From positions 3,572,130-3,636,129 of the forward strand of contig KV748177.1 of the NCBI GenBank assembly GCA_001692895.1: 64,000 bases of DNA, in the 5' to 3' direction. The DNA comes from Cenococcum geophilum 1.58 (lineage: Eukaryota; Ascomycota; Dothideomycetes; Gloniales; Gloniaceae). Below the pieces are notes generated by a model. The model did no database searches and was not told where the DNA came from. It saw only the letters and a list, made by a program, of their open reading frames with translations. The translations under genes and the position numbers were made by a program. How positions within the stretch are numbered: the first letter of the stretch is position 1; every line of letters starts with the position of its first letter. This document shows positions 50,857-63,417 of this stretch, one piece after another.

Positions 50857-51289
50857 GCTGTTCCCTCACTTGAGTGGTCTCCTTGGTTGTCTCATTCTGC
50901 ATAGATCCTCTTCGATTGGGTGGGTACTGGAGTTTAGCGGCTGATAGAGTCCAATTTTTATTAAATTGGGGCTTTTCACTCTGGTTTGCATGCTTAGGAT
51001 GAAATTTTGTTTTTTCTACCATGAATGTCACGAAGGGCGGAAAAGTTTCTGCACCGGTGTATGTACTCTACAGTAATGATGCAGGTATTTGCACAAATCA
51101 AGAACGATTCTCAATATTTTGAGGCGCGTAAATTATGCTCCGAATATCATCTCCTAACCCAAGTTGTTAACTACTGATGGATATGCGCAACGCCTTCCTT
51201 GCCAGTTCACCCCAATTTCCCCAATATTGAACAAAGGTTTTAACTGTGCTCCGCTTCCTCTAACGCTCATGCCTCGCCCGTGTCCTACC
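50857..51289. other. Convergent 3' interval, Hsp70 / Emi1-like
   Basis: The two genes converge here. The interval should contain both 3' untranslated regions. No other feature is seen. Confidence 0.5.
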
Positions 51290-51934
51290 TTAACTAGACC
51301 AAACCTCATCTGGATCCCTCTCGAATGCGCCCTCTATCGGCTCTGTCCTGACTTGCCACACATCCTCGCTGCTTGGCCCTAACTTATACTTCGCATCGCG
51401 CTGCCGGTAATGCTCTTGTATCATCCGACTTCGCTTCTCCTCGGGCTGGCTCTTCGTCCGCATACAGAACCAGAACGCTGACCAGTGTTCACTGCAGGAC
51501 CTTAGTTCGCCGTAGCGGTATATGTTGTTGAACTGACCACCGAAAGACTGGCAATAGAAGGCGCTGTCAAAGACTTGACGGCAGGNCATGCTGGCTGGGT
51601 AGAGAGAGGATTCTTGGGGGTTGTCTCTTGAGGCGACGGCAGATTTGGAAGAGGGTGTAGGCGAGAAGGTAGACGGTATGTCGCTGCCGTCAGTTAAGGC
51701 AGCGCGCGTGGAGGAGTGTTGGGCGGATTCGGAAGACAGAGTTGAAAGAAGGGATTGGAGATCTGCTTCGGCTTGTTCATCACGGGTTAGGGGGTTGGAT
51801 GGTCGAGGAGGCGATTGAGGATTGGACGTTTGTGTAGATTGTGGTGTTGATTTTGATAAAGTGTTTGGAGGAGGCGTTGCTTCTGGGGGCTTTGAGGTTT
51901 GTTGGTTGGAATCGGAACTCCACCACCAGCCCAT
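51290..51934 (-). CDS. EMI1: Emi1-like DUF3128 twin-CX9C protein
   Basis: A single exon of 214 residues starting MGWWWSSDSNQQ. The N-terminal half is Ser/Pro/Thr-rich and probably disordered. The C-terminal half (about residues 115-175) has two CX9C motifs: CRQVFDSAFYC and CSEHWSAFWFC, separated by QSFGGQFNNIYRYGELRS. This is the DUF3128 signature. Twin CX9C proteins usually form a disulfide-stabilised helical hairpin imported by the Mia40 route, and yeast Emi1 has been counted among them; Emi1 was first linked to early meiotic gene induction. Exact function here is inferred. One base is undetermined at 51,586 (one unknown residue just before the first motif). No splice sites are needed. Confidence 0.88.
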   Translation of the reverse strand: MGWWWSSDSNQQTSKPPEATPPPNTLSKSTPQSTQTSNPQSPPRPSNPLTRDEQAEADLQSLLSTLSSESAQHSSTRAALTDGSDIPSTFSPTPSSKSAVASRDNPQESSLYPASMXCRQVFDSAFYCQSFGGQFNNIYRYGELRSCSEHWSAFWFCMRTKSQPEEKRSRMIQEHYRQRDAKYKLGPSSEDVWQVRTEPIEGAFERDPDEVWSS

Positions 51935-52860
51935 TGTAATCGATTAGAAGATTCTGGTTTTTGAAGAGTTTGAAAAGGTTCTGGGTTGACCGCGGAAATC
52001 GCGTGTTTGAATGTGCAAACTTAGTTCAAGTAGATTTTGGAGAGGCAGTAGACAGCAAAGAGTGTTGCGACGAAAACTGAGCGCAGACCCTCGCCCGCAG
52101 AGCAGAACGCCAAGAGGAGAACAAGTCAACCACCATATCTTTATATAATAATACAAAGCTCAGTTGTAACATAAAAGCAATCTTCAACTTCTCTCGACGC
52201 GTTAACATGATCATCGAGGTTCCTCCATGACTAGAGGAGCTCTCGAATATTTCAGGCTGTACAGCGGGAAACAAAAAGTCCTCCAGCAATTTATGCCCCT
52301 TTTATAAGTTTGTGGGCATGGGTTTCTCCAAACATGGCATATCAAGAGTCTTCTAAAATAGAGAAGAAGTTTGTATTAAACCCTCTAGGCGATGTAACTG
52401 AATGTATTCTCATATAGCTCACAATGAGCTATATTTTCGGAGACGTAGGTGGAGGGAGCTGACACGTGACGCGGGAATCGCGAAAAACACCGACGTCACT
52501 TCCTATTCCAGGATTGTAAAGAGGCGTAGAAGGCAATCCTCAACACTCGATCCTTTAATCTCAGCGTGTTCTTTTCCCATCTTTTACATTTTTTTACCAC
52601 TCTACTCCCTTCTTACGTCTTCGACTTATTTTCTATCGTATCCTCCTTTTATTGATTCGACTAGAGCAACTGTGGCACAGGAGGCTAAGTATGAATTCAA
52701 CCTGAGGCCCCGCAACGCATACCCCACAACTCCTCTACAAAGTCTGCCTTAGGCATCCCCTATGATTCCACGAATCCGAACGACGTAACGAACCCTCCGA
52801 TCTGAATTTACACCCAATCTCTCTTACCCTCGGCCCGGGTAACGGCCAGCTCCCTTCAAC
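51935..52860. other. Divergent promoter interval, Emi1-like / VPS13
   Basis: About 0.93 kb upstream of two divergent genes. Frames of 65-116 residues (52,026-52,289 minus; 52,402-52,752 plus) have no recognised motif and probably lie in leaders. No tRNA was seen. Confidence 0.5.
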
Positions 52861-55800
52861 ATGCTTGAGGGGCTCGTCGCCAACCTGCTTAATCGCTTTC
52901 TGGGCATGTACGTTCAGAACTTTGATGCCAAACAACTAAACGTGGGAATATGGTCGGGAGACGTCAAATTACGAGACCTCGAATTGCGCCGGGAAGCTCT
53001 AGACCAGCTTCATCTTCCTCTAAACGTAGTCGAAGGCCATCTCGGACAGCTTACGCTGCAAATACCTTGGTCGAACCTGCGGGGGAAGCCACTGAAGGTC
53101 AATATTGAGGATGTTTTTCTTTTGGCCGCCCCTAAGGAAGATGCGGAATATGACGCGGAGGAAGAAGAACGGCGAGCGCATGCCGTGAAGATGGAAAAGC
53201 TGGACAGCGCAGAGCTGCTGAAGGAGAGAAACACCGAGGGCATGAGCCAGGAAGAGCAACAAAAAAGCCAGAGTTTCACCGCAAGCTTGATTACAGCCAT
53301 CGTTGACAATGTTCAAGTCAGCGTTAAGAACATTCACATCCGATATGAGGACTCAATCTCAGATCCAGGACATCCCTTTGCGTTGGGGGTTACGCTTGAG
53401 GAATTCAGTGCTGTCAGCACAGATGAAAACTGGAAGCCTACCTTCATCCAGGGCACATCCGGCTCAACACACAAATTAGCAACGCTTGGCTCTCTCGCAG
53501 TATATTGGGACACCGATGCAAAACTCATCGGCACCGGGACAGGAACCCAGGACGGCAAAGAGCAGGATATAGATCATAGCAAGTTCATTGACCAATTTCG
53601 GGAAATGATCGTGAGAGGCGATAATACCAAAGTTGGAGATCATCAATTCATTCTGAAACCAGTTAGCGGTCGCGCTGGTTTGGAGATGGACAAGACTGGC
53701 AAGTCTGATAAGCCAAAGATGAAAGCTCGTTTGTTGTTTGATGAACTTGGGTTTGTGATTGATGAGGATCAGTACCGAGATGCATTAATGCTCGTTGACC
53801 TTTTCCATTACTTTATCCGTCATCAAGAGTACAAGAAATTTCAGCCAAAATCATCTCCTAAGGAAGATCCTGAAGGCTGGTTACGATTTGCTGCAAAGGC
53901 AGTGCTTGACAAGATCCACGACAGGAATCGGAAATGGAGTTGGGAACACTTCAAGGAGCGAAGAGATGACCGAATACGCTACATCGAGCTCTTCAAAAAA
54001 AAGAAGAAGGATGAAAAGTTGACCCCGGCAGAGGCAACAGAGATCGACAAGCTAGAGAGGAAGCTAACATATGAGGATCTTCGGTTTTGGCGCTCCTTGG
54101 CAAGGAATCAGCTGCGCAAAGAAAATGTCGGCATCAAGAAGCCTCCACCTAAGCAAAGTTGGACTTCCTGGGCGTGGGGAAGTAAGCCGCAGGAGCAGGA
54201 GCAGGAAGCCGACAATAGTCAGATGACAGAGCAACAGCGGAAAGAGCTGTACGATGCCATTGCCTGGGACGAAAAGAAAATGATTGCAGAAGCCGTAGAC
54301 ATGCCAAAGGAGTACGTGAAGATGGAAATCAACATGAGTCTTCGGACCGGTAGCTTCACTCTTAAGCGTGATCCTCATGGCAAAGCCACGGAAATACTAC
54401 GGCTTCTATTTGATTCCTTCAGTACTACCGTCTTGCAAAGGACGGATTCTATGCTCGCTAAACTTAGTCTTGAAGGCATGAGGTTGTATGATGGGACGAC
54501 TGAAGGAAGCCTTTTCCCACAAATAATCACTATCAAAGACGCTCTTCCAGTCCCAGACGAGAAGCGTATTGAGGAGTTGAATGATGACGAGACCTCAAAA
54601 GATGACACGGAAGGAGAGGAAGAGGCGGAAGACCCCTTTTTCCAGCTATCGTTCGAGAAAAATCCTCTTGATGGTAGTGCTGACACGGCCCTCACCATGA
54701 AATTGAAAGGAATGGAGATTGTCTACAACCCTATCTTCGTCGTAGAAGTCGCCAAGTTTTTTAAGCCTCCTAAGCAACATATGGAATCTATTGGTGCTCT
54801 CATGGAAACTGCCGGCGCCACAGTTGAAGGCATACGACGGCAGACGCGAGCTGGCTTGGAGTTTGCTCTATCTGAACATAAAACTATCAATGCTCAACTG
54901 GACCTCCAAGCGCCGCTCATTATCGTTCCTGATTCCGTTACTGAGAAGTGCAGCATCTGTCTTATCGTGGATGCAGGCCATGCAAGCGTAACCAGCGATC
55001 TCGTCGACAAAGAGACTCTTCGCGAGATTCAGTCAAAGCAAAAGCAACAGTATACGGAGGAGGATTTCAGGCGTTTAGAAGGCCTAATGTACGACAAGTT
55101 TCTACTAAAGCTAGATTCTACACAGGTTCTTATTGGGTCATCAATCGAAGAAACTCGCGCCCAGCTCGAAGAGAAGGCTACCTCTAAAGACCTCCACATC
55201 GTCGATCGCATCAACATGGACTTCAAAATTGAGATATGCATCATCCCCAAAGCTTCTGATCTTACCAAATTCCGAATATCGGGTAATCTACCCGTCTTAC
55301 ATGCCTCAGTGTCTGACGCAAAGTACAAGAATTTTATGAAACTGATTGACGTGGCCGTCCCGAAATTCGACAGTGATGGCGGGAGCAAGGAGGCCGCCAA
55401 TGGCTCAACAGGTCCACCGAACATCAAGCCCACAAGCAATGCTGAGCATGATGATGGCCCGTTGGGAAGAGCGAGATCCAAATCTTTTCAATTTTCGGCA
55501 CAAGAGCATGAGCTCGTTATGGAAGAAGAGGGCGATTCATCCAGCGAGAAAAGTTTCAAACAAGCTTCTGAAGTAAATAAAAAGCCTGAGGTCCCACTTC
55601 ACCAACGCAATTTCGAGTTCAAATTCACTGTGGACAAGCTTCAGGGCTCACTCTATCGCTCAGACCCTGAGGGCAAGAAGCCAGATCAATTGCTTGTAGA
55701 ATTGATTGCCGAGCATTTTTACCTAGAGTTCTACCAAGAGCCATTCGACATGGTTGCAGAGGTTCGTCTTAAAACACTTGCGGTAGAGGACCATGTTGAG

Positions 55801-58800
55801 GAAAACCCTCTGCCTGAGTTCCGCAACATAGTCTCTTCAGAAGATATTCATGCGTCGACCCAGAATGACCTTTTCCAACTCAAATTTTTGAAGGTTAACA
55901 AAGAATCTCCCGAGTTCATGTCGAAATATGAGAGTGTTGCAACCAACCTGGAAGTCGCAGTCTCGACAATCAATTTAATTGTAACTCGAAGAACGCTATT
56001 GACACTTCTAGACTTCGTTCTAATAACATTCACGAATCCCGGCAGTTCCGATAGTTCCAACCAGACTCAAGTGACCGCAAAGCCTGGCGGCCAACAAGAA
56101 GTCGTCAAAGCCAATCCACCTGACGCTGACAAAATTCGGATCAAAGCTGAACTCAAACGAATTTCTATAATCCTAAACAATGATGGCATAAGACTTGCCA
56201 CGCTTACTTTGAACTCGGGAGATGTCGAAATATTCCTCATGGGCAAAACAATGCGCATTAGTGGAAGACTTGGCAACCTTTCCCTGATAGACGATATCAA
56301 TCAAGGTGTCTCGGCAGAATCATCTCTACGCCAACTTGTGACCATCGAGGGTAAGGACCTGGCTGATTTCAGTTATGAAACCTTCGATGCTGAGTCGGAT
56401 GTCTATCCTGGATATGACACGTCTATTGCTCTCAAGGCTGGCTCTATCAAGATCAATTTCCTTACGGAACCATTCCGGAAAATTATGGACTTTGCTGTGA
56501 AGTTCGGCAAAATGCAAGCCATTTTCAATGCTGCACGTCAAGCGGCTGCAAACCAGGCCAGCCAGATACAAGAAAGAGCAAACAAAACGCATTTCGATAT
56601 TGTTATCAGCACGCCAATTGTGGTCTTCCCGAGGATGGTTATCAGTGACAAGCCAGACCGAGATCTGTTGACTGCCAACCTTGGAGAGATATATGCCAAG
56701 AATAAGTTTGTTCCTATGGACGATTCGGGATCATCAGACGTTGTGAATAAGCTTTCCGCAGGTATAAGAAACATCAGACTGACATCAAATCTGCACTATG
56801 AAGACGACCAATCCGAAGAGCTAGAGTTGATTGATAAAGTTGACTTAGATTTCAAAATCACTTATGTCGAACACAAGCCCGAATATCAGCGACCGGATCT
56901 TGAAATCGAGGGTTTAATGTCAAACATGAACCTTAAGCTTACACAGGAACAACTCAAATTTATGCTGGAGCTCGCCAAGTCTGTACCCGCTGCTTTCACC
57001 ACAGAGGCAGAAGAAGTAATTGAAGAAGATCTGGAACGTGAGTTGCCTGACTCCACAATAGAACCAGCAAAGGCCATCAAAGATAACGAACAAAACTCCG
57101 ATGAAAATTCTGGTGAAGTTATTTCAAGTCAGAGTCCTGAACTACACATCGGCTCCGATAAATGGACGAAGCTAGATTTCATCTTCAAAGCCGGAGCAAT
57201 TGGTTTAGAATTGATCAAGTCCAAGGAAAACGAACCTGTAGGGGAGATTGAGAGCTGCAGTCTATCCAAATTTTCCCTGAACGAAACGAACGTGAAGCTT
57301 CGGATGATCAGCGACGGCGCTTTAGAAGTAGAGTTGGTGGTTCAGTCATTTACCATCAGAGACAGTCGCACTCAGGAAACAAACAAATTCCGGAAGATCA
57401 TGTCTCTCATCAACAACGATGTCGAACAGCAGTNCATGGCAAGCATATCAATATCTGGTGGCCAAGAGAGAAACCTGATTGCGATTCTTACAATCGATAG
57501 TCCAAAGATTATTCTAGCCCTAGATTATCTTTTTGCTCTTCAGGATTTCGCAAACGCTGGACTTGCAACCGATGAACCTTTGGTAATCGAAGAAGAATCG
57601 GACGAAGATGGTCTTACCGATGCGGAAAGCACTCCTAGTGCTAGGTCTGGTGCGGGTACAAAGAGCCCGCAAGTGAAGAGTGCTTCTTCGGGCAATGAAG
57701 AGGAATCTGGCATGAACATCTCTTTCCGCGTCAACATCGTTGATGCACAGATTGTATTGATTGCCAATCCCGCAATTACAAGCTCCGAAGCCATTGTCCT
57801 CGGCACAAAGCAAGTTCTCATTTCGAAACAGCAAGCAGTGGCTTTGCAAGTGGACAAAGTTGGAATGTTCCTCTGCCGGATGGACCAGTTTGAGACGAGT
57901 AGGCTTCGGATACTGGATGATTTCAGTATACGAACATCTCTTGATATGCGATCACAAGGCACACAATCATCACTGACTAGCATCAATGTGGACATTGAAC
58001 CTCTCATCCTCCGTCTGTCGCTTCGAGACATCTTGCTTGCTATGCAGATCTTCACTCGTGCATCAGAGATGTCTGGCAGGGGTGATACTAAGATGGCAAG
58101 CCAGGACCCTCAAAAGATCAAACAAATTACAAGGTCGAGTACAAAGGCAAAGTCTACACCTGGCAAGGGGACCTCAACTATGCCAAAGAAGACGACAAAA
58201 ACCATATCGACGAGAAAATCAAGCCACGATGCCCCACCACAGCCGCCACGACCTTCAGGATCAGCTGTCCTCAAGCGGGAGGAGATGAAGATCAATATTG
58301 AAGGAATTCGAGTTGTTCTTATAGGAGATCTTCATGAGCTGCCGATGCTTGATTGGAGGGTTAAGAAATTTGGTATCGATGTCAGAGACTGGTCTGGAGC
58401 CATGAGTGCGGACACGAATCTCGAGACATTATTCAACATTTACAACTTCTCCAAATCAGTATGGGAGCCTTTGGTCGAACCATGGCAACTAGGCTTCCAC
58501 ATGTCGAAAGATCAAAATCCTGACAAGCTCTCCGTAGAGTTATATTCAAGGAAAGCTTTGGAGCTGACGGTAACTGCTGCTACAATTGCCCTGGCTTCAA
58601 AGTCTGCGGACTTCCTCTCTACAGATGAAGACATTTTATCCAAGCCTCGAGGCACTGATGCTCCCTATCGAATTCGAAACTATACTGGTTTCAACATTGA
58701 CGTATGGGCTGATGGACGTGACGATGAAGAAGGCTATGCTGCTAAGCTCCAAGACGGTGAAGAAGCTCCATGGCGCTTTGAAGATCCTTCGGCCACTAGA

Positions 58801-61800
58801 GAAACTTTATCACCTGAAGGAGCTACAGGCGTTGTCGGTGTGAAGCTGGAAGGCAGCGGTTTTGACAGCATTTCCCGAATCCCTGTGCACCGCGAGGGAG
58901 AATCTCTGTACAATCTCAAGCCACGGAAAGAGAAAATACAACATCGTCTTCTTGTCGAAGTCAAGCTTGGTACTGATAACGTTAAGTACATCACGTTTCG
59001 CTCACCGCTTTTGGTAGAGAACAACACACAGATCCCGGTAGAGCTGGGTATTTACAGCCCTGAGGAGGGTCATCTCTTGAAGATCGAGAAGGTAGCGCCG
59101 GGCGATGCCAGGCCTGCGCCAGTTGGTGCGGCATTCATGCACTCTATCGTCGTCCGTCCGGATCAAGGCTTTGGCTATACTTGGTCAAACGAGCGACTAT
59201 TTTGGAAGGACCTTCTCAAACGTCCTACGAGAACAATTACCTGTCGTGGAGAACAGGATGACCAGTCCCCTCCTTTCTATTTCCAGATGCACGCTGTCTT
59301 TGACAAGAAAGATCCTCTGACTAGGTATACATTCTTGTCACCTAGCTATAAAGATTATTTGCTAACAAGCAATAGCGTCTATCCATATATGCGAATCCGC
59401 CTTGCCGCTCCTGTTGAGGTCCAGAACTTACTCCCATTCGACTTCAAGTATAGAATCTATGATGAGAATACCAAGAAGGATTGGACCAACTTCCTCCGAA
59501 AAGGCGGTGTCAGCCCCGTCCACGTGGTCGAACTCTCCCATCTTCTTCTGATAAGCGTAGATATGCAGGATACACCCTTCAAACCAAGTAGATTTGGTAT
59601 CATAAACTCGACCGATCGCGAAAACTTCAGACGGGAGAAGACTCTTGAGGTTAAGGACAGCAATGGCCTGACATTGAACCTTAAAATGCACTTCTAGTAA
59701 GATTAATCCTAAAACATAACACGCCCTAACTAATGAATACTAGTAACATTCCGGACGGTGGGGGATCTTTCAAAGTCAGCATCTATAGTTCTTACGTCAT
59801 ACTCAATCGGACGGGCTTGGAGCTCGATGTGAGAAGCAAGACATTCCTTGGGCAAGCCAAAGCAGCTGCCGGTCAAGGAGTTTTCGCGAACAGCGAAGAC
59901 AATGCGCGAAAGCCTATGCCTTTCATGTTCTCACATTCCACTGATGATCGAAAGAATCGCGCTCTCATCAAGGTTGGAGATTCAAATTGGAGCAAACCCC
60001 AAAGTTTTGATGCCATCGGTAGCACATATGAAATCACGCTACCTTCAGGCACTTCTCGTTCCGAGACGCATATCGGAGTTACTGTAGATGAAGGCGAAGG
60101 CAAGGTTAGTGAAGTCTAATCAGCTATATGACGTTATATTGAAAGTTAACATTTTGTAGTACAAGCTAAGCAAGGTAGTTACAATTGCACCGAGATTCAT
60201 CATTAAGAATAAGCTTAAAGAAGAACTAAACATCCGCGAGCCTGGATCTTCTGAGTGGATGTCAGTAAAGAATGACGAACTTTTGCCCCTATGTTTCTTA
60301 CGCCAAGGCTCCAATCCGCAACTATGTATCTGTTACCCGGGTGTCAATAACCAATGGTCATCGCCTTTCAACATATCCAATGTAGGAAGTGTTCATGTTA
60401 AACTGTCCAAGGCGGGTCAGCGACAGAAACTTATTCGAATTGACATCCTCCTGGAGCAAGCAACCATCTTCCTTCACATCAGCGTTGAGAATAAACATTG
60501 GCCATTCTCGATGCGGAATGAGAGCGACCAAGAATTCCTCTACTGGCAGGCCAATCCAAACATTGAAGAAGAGGAAGACGACCGGGGGACTGGATTCCGT
60601 CCAATCCGCTACCGCCTTCCTCCCAGAAGTATCATGGCGTACGCCTGGGATTATCCTGCTGCAAAACATAAAGAGATCATTCTTAGCGCAAGCGGGAAAG
60701 AGAGACGCGTCAAGCTTGCAGAGATCGGCAACCTGATTCCATTCAAGATACCGTCAGCTCAAGGGTCTAACCAGCAAAAGATTATCGATCTAAACGTTGT
60801 AGCAAACGGTCCTACGCAGGCATTGGTACTCTCGAATTATAAACCGTCCAAGAGTCTATATAAGCAAAAGTCAGGCGCAGCGTCTCAATCGACTACTGGA
60901 GGATTCGAAGTCAAAGAAATGGACACGGATGTCACATTCAAAGCACAGTTACGGCTAGCAGGCATTGGTATTTCATTAATCAACGCACAGCTTCGCGAAC
61001 TTGTCTACATCACTATGAGGGACATCGAAGTCAAATACTCTGATTCTGCGCTCTATCAGACATTGAATACTACGGTTAAATGGATCCAGATCGACAACCA
61101 ACTTTACGGTGGCATCTTCCCAATCATTTTCTACCCTAGTGTTGTACCGAAGACTGGCAAAGAGATGGAAGCTCATCCTATTTTCCACATGATGGTGACT
61201 CGCGTCAAGGACGATTCGTACGGAGTGCTCTACATCAAATACTTCACCATTTTACTGCAGCAAATGACGGTAGAGATAGACGAAGATTTCATTTTTGCCT
61301 TGCTCGACTTCACAAAGATACCGGGTGCTTCTTGGTCAGAAGAAAAAGAGGGCAAGCTCTGCGATGACACCCTAGACATCCCAGAGCCCACGCAAGGGCA
61401 AACAGGTCAAGATGTCTACTTCGAACTTCTACACCTGCAGCCAATGCAAATTGACTTGTCTTTTGTCCGAACCGAGCGCATTAACGCCGAAGACACCATG
61501 ACTGTTTCAAATCCTTTCATGTTTGCAGTCAACGTGTTGACCATGTCAATCGGAAACGTAAATGATGCGCCTGTAAGATACAATTCGTTAATGCTTGAGA
61601 ACGCTCGAGTATCCACTGAGGCTCTTATTAACAACATCAAGAACCACTATGTTCAAGAGTCTCTTCGGCAGGTGCACGTCGTTCTTGGTTCTGCAGACTT
61701 CCTTGGAAACCCAGTCGGCCTCTTCAACAACGTCAGCTCCGGCGTCGCAGATATTTTCTACGAACCCTATCAGGGTCTTGTAATGTCAGATAGACCGCAA

Positions 61801-62628
61801 GAGCTCGGCATTGGGATAGCAAAAGGTGCATCCAGCTTCGTGAAGAAATCCGTGTTTGGTCTTTCCGACAGCATGGCCAAGTTCACTGGCAGCGTGTCGA
61901 AAGGTCTCGCAGCTGCCACTTTGGACAAGGAATTCCAGGATCAGCGACGAATGTCACGCTCCAGAAACCGACCTAAACACGCCCTGTACGGTATCACTTC
62001 CGGTGGCAATGCATTTGCTAGCAGCATGGCGAGTGGTATTGGGGGTCTAGCCCGCCATCCCATCCAGGGCGCAGAGAAAGAAGGCGTCGCCGGTTTTGTC
62101 AAAGGTGTCGGCAAAGGGTTGTTCGGCCTACCAACGAAAGCTGCCATCGGAGCGTTCGACCTCGCGTCCAGCATGGCCGAAGGTGTCCGCAACACTACCA
62201 CCGTCTTTGACCAAGAGGGTCTTGACCGTGTCCGCCTCACACGTTTCATTAGCCAAGACGGGATCGTGCGCCCGTATTCTCAACGTGAAGCTCTTGGCCA
62301 ATTTTGGCTCAAGACACTCGACAACGGCAAATACTTCAACGAAGATTACATCGCCCACCTGGAGATTTCGGGCAGGGATATGCTGGTCATGCTTACGTAT
62401 AATGGCATTATGCTCGTGCGCACAAAGAAGTTGCAAACTGAATGGGACGTCCCGCTCAAAGATATCCAGACGATCTCGAAAGAGAGGACGGGCATGAGCA
62501 TCACGTTGAAGGGAGGTACCAATGGCCCGTTCATTCCAGTGGGTGATGAGAGTGCAAGGAATTGGTTCTATAGACAGGTAGCTGTAGCGGTTAACGCGTA
62601 TAATGACAAGTGGAACGCAAAAGGGTAG
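52861..62628 (+). CDS. VPS13: VPS13 bridge-like lipid-transfer protein
   Basis: Three exons: 52,861-59,696, 59,744-60,104 and 60,160-62,628, giving 3,221 residues, normal for VPS13. Introns: 59,697-59,743 (GTAAGA...TAG; splicing removes an apparent stop and joins KMHFY to NIPDGGG) and 60,105-60,159 (GTTAGT...TAG). The N-terminus is a chorein domain (MLEGLVANLLNRFLGMYVQN...), the entry of a long beta-groove (RBG repeats) through residue about 1,900. The adaptor-binding VAB region (about 1,930-2,540) shows repeated modules with a conserved Asn: IRNYTGFNI, VENNTQIPVE, VQNLLPFDF, ILNRTGLEL and MRNESDQEF. The ATG2-C/VPS13-C region (LGNPVGLFNNVSSGVADIFYE) and a C-terminal PH-like domain (about 3,125-3,215) follow. 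It moves phospholipids between membranes at contact sites and is recruited by PxP adaptors through VAB. One undetermined base lies at 57,434. ATG at 52,861 is the family start. Confidence 0.96.
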
Positions 62629-63157
62629 CGAAGGAAATAAAACATAGCGTTGGTATGAGAAGCGTATTATTAATTTGGTTACTGGTTCAGGGCATAGGCG
62701 GCATTGGGCAGTGTGTTGGGTTTAGAATGAATTCCTCGGGCTAACCTCACTGCCCTCTACTTCTCCGTGTATTTTGAGTTCTCTTTGTTAATGAGCAATC
62801 GAAAATAATGAGTAGTACTTTCTCAAAACGGCAAGACAAAGAGCAGAAGTCCATTGACAACTTTTGGAATTTTCGAAGTCATTCAAGTATGATCTCTTAC
62901 CAAGAATAACATCTTACCCGGAGGTAAGCCTCTAAGGCTGCCGCCTACTAACACGCTTACTTTATTCAATATTTAGGGGTTGTGCGGCTGCAAATTGCCT
63001 TAAATCAGAAGCTCCTTGATCTGTGCACCTCTTAGTAGTGTCTACTAACGTGGCTTTTAGTTAAATGTGGAATTGAGTTGATTGTTCGGTGAGGCTCTAA
63101 ATAAGGCTCTAAAATTTATTTTGCACATGCGTGATTGATTCTAGTGAGCGATCCTAG
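62629..63157. other. 3' flank of VPS13, no recognised gene
   Basis: It includes the VPS13 3' untranslated region and about 400 bp of ordinary intergenic DNA. Nothing else was identified. Confidence 0.5.
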
Positions 63158-63159
63158 TA

Positions 63160-63415
63160 TCCCATGCAACGTTGGTGTCCTACTGCAGGTGGTCCGTGCG
63201 GAACACCAGAAGCTTCGTAGAATTCCGTTCTGTGGGAAGGGCGATTGCTAGAACGCCTATCCCAAACGAATCTCTACCAAGGATTGAGTGTAGATATTTA
63301 AAATATATATATATATGTTAAGCTTTATATTCCTTATCACGGCTCTAAGATCCTAACGATCTAATTGGCTGGAGCTTATCGATAAGAATAGGACATGAAT
63401 CAACGTCGCAAGGGA
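63160..63415. mobile_element. 256-bp MITE of the TA-flanked family (copy d)
   Basis: Left end TCCCATGCAACGTTGGTGTCC (first 20 bases TCCCATGCAACGTTGGTGTC) at 63,160. Right end, read on minus, is TCCCTTGCGACGTTGATTC, finishing at 63,415. TA flanks lie at 63,158-63,159 and 63,416-63,417. Internal blocks GGTGGTCCGTGCGGAACACC near 63,190 and ATTGGCTGGAGCTTATCGAT near 63,365 are shared with copies a and c. No coding capacity. Confidence 0.8.
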
Positions 63416-63417
63416 TA

